A model generated the notes under the pieces. That model did not search any database. It was not told the DNA's origin and worked only from the letters and a program-made list of their open reading frames with translations. From Bacillota bacterium (GTDB lineage: Bacteria > Bacillota_A > Clostridia > Lachnospirales > Lachnospiraceae), in assembly GCA_023443625.1 (NCBI GenBank), contig JAEZTQ010000013.1, forward strand, positions 1-35,390: a DNA stretch of 35,390 bases, read 5' to 3'. Each line of letters starts with the position of its first letter. Positions within the stretch are counted from its first letter, which is position 1. A program made the position numbers and the translations under genes. Below, piece after piece: positions 25,439 through 33,780 of the stretch.

Positions 25439-26398
25439 ATGTATAAATCTACTAAAATAAGAGGGAAAAAAACTAGAAAGTCAAAAGGGATTGGGCATAA
25501 TTTGCATACCCAAGCAGAGCTGCATGGTATGTTACTCCCTGGTTCAATCATTATGCTAGTTTTTAATATTATACCCTTATTTGGTTTAATTATTGCTTTT
25601 AAGAATTACAAGCCTTCTATGGGGGTTATGGGTATTTTTACTTCTGCATGGAATGACTTATTTAACTTCAAACAGGTCTTTAAGAGTTCACAATTCTGGT
25701 CTATGTTGGGAAATACCCTTGGTATTAATCTGATTGGGCAGTTTGTATCTATTATTGTTACCATCTTATTTGCATTACTATTAAATGAAATAAAAAGCAA
25801 GAAATTTAAAGCATTAGCACAAACAGCAACCTATATGCCACACTTTTTAAGCTGGGTTGTATTTGGAGGCCTTTGTATCAATCTAATGCAACCGGACGGA
25901 ATACTTAATCAAATTCTCATAAGTATAGGTATTATTCAGGATCCTATTATATTTTTAGCTAAGCCATCCTACTTTTGGGGTATTGCTATTATTACAGGAT
26001 TAATAAAGGACTTGGGTTGGGGTGCTATTCTTTATCTAGCTGCCATAGCAGGGATTGATCCCGTATTATATGAAGCAGCTACCATTGATGGTGCTAATCG
26101 CTTTAATAAAATGCGCCATGTAACATTACCTGGTATATTATCAACGATCATGATAATGTTAATCTTTGCTGTAGCTGGCATGCTAAATAATAACTTTACT
26201 CAAATTTATGTATTTCAAAATGTATTAAATTTACCTACTAGCCAGGTTATTGATACTTATGTCTATCAGATTGGATTGGAGCAGTTTCAATTTGGTATAG
26301 GAGCAGCGGTTTCTCTTATGAAATCTATATTTGCCGTTTTATTACTTGTCTTGGCCAATTTAGCTTCAAAGAAACTCACAGATTCAGGATTGTTTTAG
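25439..26398 (+). CDS. ABC transporter permease (LplB/UgpA type)
   Basis: 319 residues from the ATG at 25439, preceded by AAGGAAGG. An in-frame ATG at 25394 lies inside the terminator hairpin and is rejected. Six transmembrane helices are visible. The EAA loop that contacts the ATPase is YEAATIDGANRFNKMRHVTLPGI. The N-terminal basic segment and MLLPGSIIMLVFNIIPLFGLIIAFKNYKP are typical of LplB-type permeases that partner LplA binding proteins. It forms a heterodimer with the next gene product for oligosaccharide import. Confidence 0.92.
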   Translation: MYKSTKIRGKKTRKSKGIGHNLHTQAELHGMLLPGSIIMLVFNIIPLFGLIIAFKNYKPSMGVMGIFTSAWNDLFNFKQVFKSSQFWSMLGNTLGINLIGQFVSIIVTILFALLLNEIKSKKFKALAQTATYMPHFLSWVVFGGLCINLMQPDGILNQILISIGIIQDPIIFLAKPSYFWGIAIITGLIKDLGWGAILYLAAIAGIDPVLYEAATIDGANRFNKMRHVTLPGILSTIMIMLIFAVAGMLNNNFTQIYVFQNVLNLPTSQVIDTYVYQIGLEQFQFGIGAAVSLMKSIFAVLLLVLANLASKKLTDSGLF

Positions 26399-26417
26399 AA
26401 AGGAGAGTTGGGCTATT

Positions 26418-27344
26418 ATGGTAGAGGGCAAGACTCTAAGTGAAAGAATTTTTAATTATGTAAATATATTAATTATGGTATGTATTATACTGATATCTAT
26501 TTATCCATTTTATTATGCTATCATTAATTCCCTTAACACTGGTCAGGCGATTTTAAGAGGTTTTTCCTCCCTTCTGCCAGCAGAATTTTCTACAGAAAGT
26601 TGGAAGACCGTATTTAACGATACTGCGGTAATTAGGGCTTTTGCAGTCACGACATTACGCACAGTAATTGTGACCTTTGGTTCCACTTTAATTACATCTA
26701 TGTTTGCCTATGCATATTCACGACCTTATTTGAAAGGTAAGAGATTTTACACTGTTCTTGGTTTTGTCAGTATGTACTTTAGTGGTGGAGTGATACCTTT
26801 TTTCTTACTCATAAACTGGCTAAATATGTATGATAATTTCTTGGTGTATATAATCCCTTTTCTATTTGGTGGTTTTTACAATGTCATTATTTTTAACACC
26901 AATTTTAAGGCTCTACCCTTTTCACTCTTTGAATCAGCTAAAATTGATGGTGCCAAAGAATTTACTATATATATGCGTATCGTCATGCCATTATCAAAGC
27001 CTGTTTTAGCAGCATTGTGTGTATTTACTGCTGTAGGTATATGGAATGATTATACAACAACCCTTTATTACACCCAGAGTACGGATTTACAATCATTACA
27101 ATACTATATTTTGAAGCTGATTAAAAGTTATAATGCCACGGAGCAGCTAGCAAATAGTGCCATGGCTAATAGTGCTGAAGTTGCTAATCTTCTTAATAAT
27201 TCCCGTTTTGGTTCAGGCATAGTTAACTCTAAAACAATAGAGCTTGCGGCAATGGTTATATCTTCCATACCAATGATTATTGCCTATCCATTTGCACAGA
27301 AATTCTTTGTAAAGGGCGTACTTTTGGGCTCTGTTAAAGAGTAG
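26418..27344 (+). CDS. ABC transporter permease (LplC/YtcP type)
   Basis: 308 residues, six transmembrane helices. The EAA loop reads FESAKIDGAKEFTIYMRIVMPLSKPV. The opening GKTLSERIFNYVNILIMV and the end PFAQKFFVKGVLLGSVKE are typical of the LplC/YtcP group. AAAGGAG precedes the ATG, 19 bp after the previous stop. It pairs with the LplB-type permease. No ATPase gene is in the cluster; systems of this type usually share an MsmX/MsmK-like ATPase encoded elsewhere (established for relatives, inferred here). Confidence 0.92.
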   Translation: MVEGKTLSERIFNYVNILIMVCIILISIYPFYYAIINSLNTGQAILRGFSSLLPAEFSTESWKTVFNDTAVIRAFAVTTLRTVIVTFGSTLITSMFAYAYSRPYLKGKRFYTVLGFVSMYFSGGVIPFFLLINWLNMYDNFLVYIIPFLFGGFYNVIIFNTNFKALPFSLFESAKIDGAKEFTIYMRIVMPLSKPVLAALCVFTAVGIWNDYTTTLYYTQSTDLQSLQYYILKLIKSYNATEQLANSAMANSAEVANLLNNSRFGSGIVNSKTIELAAMVISSIPMIIAYPFAQKFFVKGVLLGSVKE

Positions 27345-27370
27345 TTTTATATCAGATTTGGGAGGTTTTT

Positions 27371-30106
27371 ATGGAAAATAATAAGTATGTTGCAGCATAT
27401 ACGACTAAGATGAATAAAGAAGCTATTGATCAAAGTCTTCATCTTGCAATAGGCGGACTAAATGGATTTATTCCTCTTAATTATAACCTGGGTGTACTTT
27501 ATGCAAAGGCAAAAGAAAATACGCCAGGTGTCCAGGCTCATGGTACTTATGGTACTAGAACCTTAAAATCCCCGTGGTTATTTCGTATGCAGGATGAAAG
27601 GATTGGGGTGCTGGCTGTAGAAACAGGGGATGGCTCAGAAGGTGATATCCTATTCTGGATTTCAGAGGATTTAATTACATACCAGTTTGTTGGAATATTA
27701 CCTATAGCTCATAAAAAGGTTGAATTACCACAATGCTGGTTTGATCGTAAGAAGAGAGAATATATTATTACTTATTCCAATGCTGCAGGAGATAGGTTTA
27801 CTGCCAGAACATCAGATTTTATTACAATAAGCCAAGCCTATAGGGATGTTACTGCTCCGGTAGAAGCCTTATATGCCAAAGGAATAGAAGGGGAAATATC
27901 CTGTATTTTTCCCCTTACAGACGGTGAAGCAGCAAAGTTACAAGGAAAATTAGGGGAGTTTGAGAATATTGGTGTAGAAGAAATTGTTATTTCTGTGGAT
28001 AAAGGAGAGAAGCTAGACTTTCACCAATTACCTTTCTTAACAGCTTTCTATTCAGATGATAGTGAAGCTAAAATACCTGTTGCATGGAACGAAAGTGACT
28101 ATTGTATGATAGATTTTAATAGATCGGGAAGCTATAAAATAAGAGGAAAAGCAATTGTAAAGGAATATGATTTTCCATTGATTGAGGACCGAGCTGACCC
28201 AAATATCATTTATTATATGAATAAATATTATTTTATTGCTACAAATGATTTTGGGCAGAAAGATTTTTATATGAGATGTTCTGACACAATAGAAGGCTTA
28301 AAGTACGCAGAAGATGTTTTGATTTTGCAAGCTACAGAAAGTGGAGATATGTCTGGGTGCAATTGGGCACCAGAATTACATATCATTAATCATCAATTAT
28401 GGATGCTCTTTGCATCAGGCACAAAAGGGACCTGGGACAGCGTTCAGTGTAGAATGATGAGATGTAATAAAGATCCCATGAATAGAGAGGATTGGGAGAA
28501 ACCAATTAGAGTTATAAAAAGGGATGGAGAGGAACTGTGTAAAACTGGTATTACCCTTGATATGACCTATTTTGAGAATAAAGGAGAACATTATCTAGTA
28601 TGGGCACAAAGAGAGGTGGCTGCGTTATCAGGAAGGGATTATAATGATTCTTCCAATCTAATGATAGGTAAAATATCCCCCTCGATGCCTTGGCAACTGA
28701 TAAACGAGCCAGTAGAAATATGTAATCCAATCTATGGATGGGAAAGAACGACTACAGAGGTAACAGAAGGTCCTCATATCATAAAACGTAAAGATAAGAT
28801 TTTCATCATATACTCAGGCTCCGGTGTGGATGAAACCTATGCCCTAGGATTATTAACTGCCCATGTGGACGCAGATTTATGTGATATAAAAACTTGGGAT
28901 AAATCCAGGTATCCAATTCTTGCTAGCGAGCATGTAGAGGGTCAGCTTGGTCCGGGACATAATAGTTTTGCAAAAGATGAATATGGACGAGATGTTATTG
29001 TATATCATGCAAAATCATCCATTGCAAGTAGAAGGCATATGTCGGTTAGAACAATACATTGGGCTGCAGATGATACTCCTATTTTATATTTAACAGGAGA
29101 GAGAGAATTAAAAAGAGAATTCAGAAATGTAAAAGCTAGTGTTAATATAATAGAGAAAGTGGAAGAGCCAGCTGCTTATTTATTTGCTTATTTTACAGGA
29201 AATGAGGAAGCCCAGGAGAAGCTTTTCTATGGTGTTAGTAGGAATGGTCTTGATTTTAGAGCCTTAAATCAAGGCAATCCCGTACATACTTCCTTTTTAG
29301 GAACGGGATGTATACGAGATCCCTTTATTTTTAAAGGGGAAGATGGCTTTTATTATATTTTAGCAACGGATATGAAATCATCCCTAGGGTGGACGAGTAA
29401 TCATGCTATTATTATTTTGAAGACAAAGGATTTCATCACGATTGTAAATAGTACTCGAATTGATTATCGTAAATTCAACTCAACTAAAAAATGTAACCGT
29501 GCCTGGGCGCCCCAGGCAATTTGGTGTCCAGAGAAAAAAGCATATATGATTTATCTTACCATCCAAAATGAGGATGAGGATGAGTTGGGGACAGTGATGT
29601 GGCGTCATTATGCAGAGGATTTCATGGATTTTACCACCTATACAGAACCTGAACTTATGATGAAAGCCTTAGAGGGTATAGATGGAGCCATAGATGGGGA
29701 TATCATATATGATAGGATTAATTCCAGATATATTATGTATTATGATGGCAGGAGGATTGCTGTGTCTCCCTCTCTTAGTGGTGCATTTAATTGTATTGAT
29801 CCAATGACGGGAAGAGAATATGAACAAATACCATTCTATACAGCCAATGGGGATGCTATGTTAGTGGAAGGGTCCAATATTTATCAGATGATTGGTAAAA
29901 ACAAGTGGATTATTGCTGCTGATGGAACGTCCTTTAATGGTGGATGCTATGCCCTTGCTGAAACCACAGATTTTATTCATTACCGACAATTAAGTGAGAA
30001 GGAATATTCCTTTGATTTTACACCCAGACATGGTTATGTCATTCCCATTACAGAAAGCCAGCTACAAAAGTTATTTAAAGGCTTTGGAGAAATCGAGCTG
30101 CCTTAA
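27371..30106 (+). CDS. multi-module glycoside hydrolase family 43 protein
   Basis: 911 residues without a signal peptide, so predicted to be cytoplasmic. Three parts are visible. Residues 1-150 are a partial beta-propeller-like segment (GTYGTRTLKSPWLFRMQDERIGVLAVET). An Ig-like linker follows (about 180-265, ending GSYKIRGKAIVK). Residues 270-590 form a GH43 domain with catalytic-base candidate Asp276 in EDRADPNIIYY and the WAPE box (NWAPELHII). Residues 605-911 form a second GH43-like unit with Asp650 in GCIRDPFIF and the box RAWAPQAIW. GH43 enzymes are mostly alpha-L-arabinofuranosidases and beta-xylosidases. With the neighbouring importer this suggests trimming of imported arabinoxylan-type oligosaccharides. 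GGGAGG precedes the ATG, 26 bp after the permease gene. Confidence 0.85.
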   Translation: MENNKYVAAYTTKMNKEAIDQSLHLAIGGLNGFIPLNYNLGVLYAKAKENTPGVQAHGTYGTRTLKSPWLFRMQDERIGVLAVETGDGSEGDILFWISEDLITYQFVGILPIAHKKVELPQCWFDRKKREYIITYSNAAGDRFTARTSDFITISQAYRDVTAPVEALYAKGIEGEISCIFPLTDGEAAKLQGKLGEFENIGVEEIVISVDKGEKLDFHQLPFLTAFYSDDSEAKIPVAWNESDYCMIDFNRSGSYKIRGKAIVKEYDFPLIEDRADPNIIYYMNKYYFIATNDFGQKDFYMRCSDTIEGLKYAEDVLILQATESGDMSGCNWAPELHIINHQLWMLFASGTKGTWDSVQCRMMRCNKDPMNREDWEKPIRVIKRDGEELCKTGITLDMTYFENKGEHYLVWAQREVAALSGRDYNDSSNLMIGKISPSMPWQLINEPVEICNPIYGWERTTTEVTEGPHIIKRKDKIFIIYSGSGVDETYALGLLTAHVDADLCDIKTWDKSRYPILASEHVEGQLGPGHNSFAKDEYGRDVIVYHAKSSIASRRHMSVRTIHWAADDTPILYLTGERELKREFRNVKASVNIIEKVEEPAAYLFAYFTGNEEAQEKLFYGVSRNGLDFRALNQGNPVHTSFLGTGCIRDPFIFKGEDGFYYILATDMKSSLGWTSNHAIIILKTKDFITIVNSTRIDYRKFNSTKKCNRAWAPQAIWCPEKKAYMIYLTIQNEDEDELGTVMWRHYAEDFMDFTTYTEPELMMKALEGIDGAIDGDIIYDRINSRYIMYYDGRRIAVSPSLSGAFNCIDPMTGREYEQIPFYTANGDAMLVEGSNIYQMIGKNKWIIAADGTSFNGGCYALAETTDFIHYRQLSEKEYSFDFTPRHGYVIPITESQLQKLFKGFGEIELP

Positions 30107-30214
30107 ATGGTTGAATAATTATTAGAAACGTATAGAAATTTTTAGTTGGTTTCAGAGGTAGAACAAAGTATTAAAAACCTATGGAAAATATATATTTGTT
30201 GAAGGGGAATTGCT

Positions 30215-31168
30215 TTGAAAGCGTATTTATTTGTTCATTTTAAAGAAAAGGAAACACCTGATGGGGAACAGGTATATTTTGCATTGAGTAAAGATGGATT
30301 TAGCTGGGAGGAAGTAAATCATGGGGAACCTGTATTATGGAGCCTCAATGGAGAGAAAGGGGTTCGTGATCATACGATTATACGGACAAAAGAGGGGCGT
30401 TTTTATATCCTATCCACGGATTTAAGTTTAGCCAACTGTTTTAAGACAAAATATAAGGGGGACTGGGCCAATATCGCCAAGGATGGAAGTAAGTGCCTCT
30501 CCCTTTGGGAATCGGAAGATTTGGTTCATTGGTCCGAACAGAGAATGGTTAAGCTAGGGGATGAGAATTTTGGATGTTTGTGGGCACCGGATATTATATA
30601 TGACAGTAAGCATGAGGATTATGTTATACATTGGTCATCTGCTCATGCATCCAACAATTATAAGGATAAGGCCATTTATTATGTAAGGACAAAGGATTTT
30701 GTACATTTTTCTACACCTAAGTTAATGTGTAAGAAAGAAGACAGTGGTATCATTGACTCTGCAATCTATGAAGAAAATGGCAATTTCTATCGTTTCCTAA
30801 AAAGTGAGAAAAATCCCGTAGGTCTAATATTGGAAAAAGGGAATGAGATAATTGGAGACTATACCAGGGTAAAAGCCTTTGACGAGGAAATGCAAAAGCT
30901 AGAAAGTACAGCTTATGAGGCACCTACTGCTTATAAACTAGCAGATGGAAGATGGTGCTTAATGATAGATTTCTTTGGAGTGAGGGGAGAAGGACAAGGT
31001 TACATTCCTTTTGTGTCTGAAACCATGGATACCGGAGCTTTTGTTCCGTCGGAGGAAAGCTTTCATTTTCCCTATGGATTTAAGCATGGAACAGTATTAG
31101 AAATTACCTTAGAGGAATACAGGAGGGTAAAACACAAGGGTAAGGAAAATATTTTTAAAGATCAATAA
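30215..31168 (+). CDS. glycoside hydrolase family 43 protein
   Basis: 317 residues, no signal peptide. It is a single five-bladed-propeller GH43-like domain resembling the C-terminal unit of the preceding gene: KAYLFVHFKEKETPDGEQVYFALS opens it, Asp52 in GVRDHTII is the base candidate, CLWAPDIIYD is the WAPD box, and DSAIYEENGNFYRF lies near the expected acid region. The start is TTG at 30215 with AAGGGGA at 30202-30208; no ATG is better placed. It probably acts in the cytoplasm on the same imported oligosaccharides, perhaps as an arabinofuranosidase. A gap of 108 bp after the larger gene has no terminator, so it is likely in the same transcript. Confidence 0.83.
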   Translation: MKAYLFVHFKEKETPDGEQVYFALSKDGFSWEEVNHGEPVLWSLNGEKGVRDHTIIRTKEGRFYILSTDLSLANCFKTKYKGDWANIAKDGSKCLSLWESEDLVHWSEQRMVKLGDENFGCLWAPDIIYDSKHEDYVIHWSSAHASNNYKDKAIYYVRTKDFVHFSTPKLMCKKEDSGIIDSAIYEENGNFYRFLKSEKNPVGLILEKGNEIIGDYTRVKAFDEEMQKLESTAYEAPTAYKLADGRWCLMIDFFGVRGEGQGYIPFVSETMDTGAFVPSEESFHFPYGFKHGTVLEITLEEYRRVKHKGKENIFKDQ

Positions 31169-31349
31169 GGTGATGTTTCCTATGTTGTCCTGTGCCTAAT
31201 AAGCATTATATGAAGATTGTGTGATATGTAATCGTTTACCAAGTCGAACTTTTGTAACATGCTTAGTTAAGTGACAAACAAAAAACAATCGAAATAGAGT
31301 TATGATGATACTAAATCCATTTAATTTCTTTAGGAATGTACTACCTATT

Positions 31350-31473
31350 CAAAGGAGGGAAGCGGTCTAGGTCTGGCCATATCTAAAAAGATTGTGGAAC
31401 AGCACGGTGGACAGCTCTATATCAACAAGGAATTAATAGGATATATACCAAGGGATTTGTTATAAAATTATAA
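31350..31473 (+). pseudogene. histidine kinase C-terminal remnant
   Basis: From 31361 the frame reads SGLGLAISKKIVEQHGGQLY, the G2 box and following strand of a HATPase domain. After IN the frame is lost and the closing strand KGFVIKL appears in another frame at about 31450-31471, ending at a stop. No upstream kinase sequence exists. It is a frameshifted tail fragment. Confidence 0.7.
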
Positions 31474-31505
31474 TAGGCATTTATACTTTAACAATGCTAG
31501 TAATG

Positions 31506-31745
31506 CTATAAGTATATTCCATTCAATTTCACCCTCTTGGCAATGTCCTCCATATGTCTGCCATCTGTTCCACAACAACCACCAAATATTTTAATATTCC
31601 AATTCTCCCGTAAGGATACCATATCTTTTCCAAAGGAGATAGGGTCAGAAGTCTTTAAATCCTTTGCATTATCTAGCTGGGCATAGGGGAGAGGAGAAGT
31701 ATTTCCTTGTAGAGAACCCAACAAAGAACAGAGGATGGACTGGGG
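31506..31745 (-). pseudogene. homocysteine S-methyltransferase C-terminal remnant
   Basis: On the minus strand about 72 residues match the end of homocysteine S-methyltransferases: a Q-N/G-N-T-SPLPYAQLD segment, DLKTSDPISFGKDM, then NIKIFGGCCGTDGRHMEDIAKR with the zinc-binding Cys pair (GGCCGT). Intact enzymes have about 300 residues including an upstream barrel with a third Zn cysteine; none of that is present. The frame closes at a stop just upstream. It is a truncated gene. Confidence 0.75.
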
Positions 31746-31796
31746 GTATCCATATTAGCAAAGGTATCGACAAAGACAAAAGCTCTACAAATTGTC

Positions 31797-32249
31797 TTGT
31801 CACAGAAGGTACTGGAGGAGCTTCTTAATTCAGAAGTTATGTATTTTGAGATAAAGGGACAGCTTCTAACCCTTAGTTTTGATCAAGAAGCTCTAAAGGA
31901 AATAAAAAAGCAAAGCACTGGGAATGTAACAATTAATATTAGCCCTGTAACCATCAAAAGCACAATAAAAGCTTATGATATTACCATGAGTTATAAAAAG
32001 AGTGGAAAGACCAAATATATCACTAGCCTAGGAGAGGGGAAGGCGTATCTTTTCCTTCCATATAGCCTTAAGAAAGAGGAGGTTGCAGAAGGTTTTTATG
32101 GTGTTTTTGTTGATAAGAAGGGTAATTTAGTAGCTATTATTGAATCTATCTATGATGAAAAGCAAAAAGGTGTGACCTATTCCTTTCATCGTTTCTTGGT
32201 CTATGGTATTGCTTACAAAGAACCCACGAAAACTAACACTGACAGTTAG
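31797..32249 (+). pseudogene. C-terminal fragment of a secreted/surface repeat protein
   Basis: 150 residues from a TTG without a good ribosome binding site; the frame is open upstream into the previous fragment. The pattern VLEELLNSEVMYFEIKGQLL, LSFDQEALKEI, VTINISPVTI, and later YLFLPYSLKKEEVAEGFYGVFVD, ending FHRFLVYGIAYK, is that of the final beta-rich domain of clostridial S-layer-like or wall-bound proteins. There is no signal peptide or anchor. It is most likely the surviving tail of a large secreted protein, and the terminator after it probably belonged to that gene. Confidence 0.6.
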
Positions 32250-32280
32250 CGCTCCTTGGGTTAATCATAGTTTTTCTCGA

Positions 32281-32311
32281 GAGCCTGCCCTTTATCCAAA
32301 GAGGCGGGCTC
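32281..32311 (+). terminator. terminator after the surface-protein fragment
   Basis: GAGCCTGCC (32281-32289) pairs with GGCGGGCTC (32303-32311) around a 13-base loop, with one G-T pair. TTGCCTGTC follows, so the T tract is poor. Confidence 0.6.
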
Positions 32312-32432
32312 TTGCCTGTCTTAGTATTATATTGGATAACATAGGGGCTGTTCGTTGCTGGAAACGAAAAATAATGGAAGTGATGAATTCTATGAATTGG
32401 AAATCGAATTGGAAATTGAATGGTAAATATAG

Positions 32433-32461
32433 TTGAAAAATAGGATATAAAAGTGTAATAT
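32433..32461 (+). promoter_or_regulatory. candidate promoter of the nuclease-ATPase operon
   Basis: TTGAAA (32433-32438) and TAATAT (32456-32461) are 17 bp apart. The leader to the first gene is about 100 nt. The surrounding DNA is very AT-rich, so chance matches are possible. Confidence 0.4.
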
Positions 32462-32570
32462 GGAATATATTACTATAATTAAAAGGTTGTTTAGCTGTTT
32501 AAGAGATGCATTATAGCAATAATGGGAAGCTGAAAATAAATAATCTTTGAATAAAAGGGGGTAACATCTT

Positions 32571-33671
32571 ATGGCGCAAGTACTCTCATTGCCGCAGCGA
32601 GAGCAAGCAGGTTCAGATTCGTATAATCGGTTCGAATATCAAGTTCATTGGATTGCTTGTCACATTATAGGTAAACTTCAAAATGATACAGAATGTATTG
32701 TTTTCTGTGAATTCCACGATGATATGGCTGAATTTTTTCCTGAGAGTCAACAGTATCAGTTTTATCAAATCAAAACCAAAGATGAGTCCTCCGAGTGGAC
32801 TGTCGCAGAATTGTCTAAACGAGAAAAGAAAAAAAGTGGTGGCTATAAGAAATCCTTTTTAGGGTTTATCTTCTATAACTTCTTGAATTTTGGAACGGAA
32901 TGTTCTCATTGCCATTTTATATCAAACAATGATTTTGATGAAGATATTAGGCTATGGCAGTCATATATTGAAGATGGGAAAACCGTCCAGTGTGAAAACA
33001 CCGAACTGTTTCTAAAAATCAAAGATAGGATAAAAGCAGAGTATTTAGACGATATGCCTACTAAATTCGATGAAGTTTATGAAGAGTTTATACAGAACAC
33101 TTTTGTGCATAAATCTGAATTGCAGTTATCAACATATGATACTCAAACGATGGGGAAGTTTTTTAATCAGTTAGCAGACAAGGATATTCCCTCTAACACA
33201 GCAAATCTTATTTTCCAGCAATTATTGAATGATGTAAGAAGAAAGAGTAAAGAAAAAATAAAAACTCCCATTAGCTTAAAAGGCCTAATTGATAAAAAAG
33301 GTGTAGTAGTTGGACAAATCAGTAAAAAAATTAACGGTAACATTGGGAAAAACGGGAACTATAATGGATTTCACGAATATTTGCTAATGCAATCGCTTCC
33401 GGCTAATCAAGTACAACTTATAGAATCCGCAAAAACTTTACACGATTCTAGATGGCTTGATGTTAATGATATTAAATATCAAGAAACTATTATCGTATTA
33501 CGAAAGACGATTTCTACATACAGTGGGTTAATAGTGGAAGACACAGACATTGTGACTGTAAAAAATAAATGCATGCAAGAGCTACAAAAAAATAGCCTTT
33601 TGTCAGATTCACTTGATGAAATATTAATTGAGGTGTTGTATTATGAGCAAAAATTCAATGAAATTAATTAA
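32571..33671 (+). CDS. DUF4297/Cap4-type nuclease, LmuA-like effector
   Basis: 366 residues. The N-terminal domain (about 14-210) has the DUF4297 pattern: GSDSYNRFEYQ (14-24), a long helix, then IVFCEFHDDMAEF with Glu47 and Asp50/51, and FYQIKTK with the Q66-x-K68 motif. These form a PD-(D/E)XK-type active site like that of Cap4 double-strand DNA endonucleases. The C-terminal part (about 215-366) is mostly helical and unrecognised, and probably contacts the ATPase. It is followed by an overlapping mini-gene and an SMC-like ATPase. That order is found in Lamassu systems (LmuA-LmuC-LmuB) and in ABC-three-component defence operons. The predicted role is DNA cleavage and abortive infection when the ATPase senses foreign DNA. 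AAAGGGGG precedes the ATG. Confidence 0.78.
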   Translation: MAQVLSLPQREQAGSDSYNRFEYQVHWIACHIIGKLQNDTECIVFCEFHDDMAEFFPESQQYQFYQIKTKDESSEWTVAELSKREKKKSGGYKKSFLGFIFYNFLNFGTECSHCHFISNNDFDEDIRLWQSYIEDGKTVQCENTELFLKIKDRIKAEYLDDMPTKFDEVYEEFIQNTFVHKSELQLSTYDTQTMGKFFNQLADKDIPSNTANLIFQQLLNDVRRKSKEKIKTPISLKGLIDKKGVVVGQISKKINGNIGKNGNYNGFHEYLLMQSLPANQVQLIESAKTLHDSRWLDVNDIKYQETIIVLRKTISTYSGLIVEDTDIVTVKNKCMQELQKNSLLSDSLDEILIEVLYYEQKFNEIN

Positions 33672-33780
33672 GCAAAGCCAAGAATATCGACTTTTAATTA
33701 GAAATTTACGCAAGCAACAGGAGGAAAAGGATCATGAAAAGGCTAATAATAAAAAAACTGATAGTAATCAGTCAAAGTGA
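33643..33780 (+). CDS. 45-residue mini-protein overlapping both neighbours (possible middle component)
   Basis: ATG at 33643 with GAGGTG about ten bases upstream; 45 codons starting MSKNSMKLIKQSQEYRLLIR. It overlaps the nuclease gene by 29 bases and the ATPase gene by 47 bases, each in a different frame. The first 30 residues look like an amphipathic helix; the tail (HEKANNKKTDSNQSK) is polar and disordered-looking. Double overlap with a good start site suggests translational coupling and fixed stoichiometry. Its position matches the middle component of ABC-three-component systems or LmuC of Lamassu, but it is far shorter than LmuC (usually over 100 residues). No homologue is recognised. Confidence 0.55.
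   Translation: MSKNSMKLIKQSQEYRLLIRNLRKQQEEKDHEKANNKKTDSNQSK

Larger units (their letters stand above)
32250..32570. other. gap between gene remnants and the defence-like operon
   Basis: It contains the terminator at 32281-32311 and the candidate promoter at 32433-32461. Nothing coding is convincing. Confidence 0.5.

Noticed and set aside
32203..32436. Plus-strand frame of 77 codons overlapping the surface-protein fragment and terminator
   Set aside because: It runs through a terminator hairpin, has no ribosome binding site and its protein looks random.
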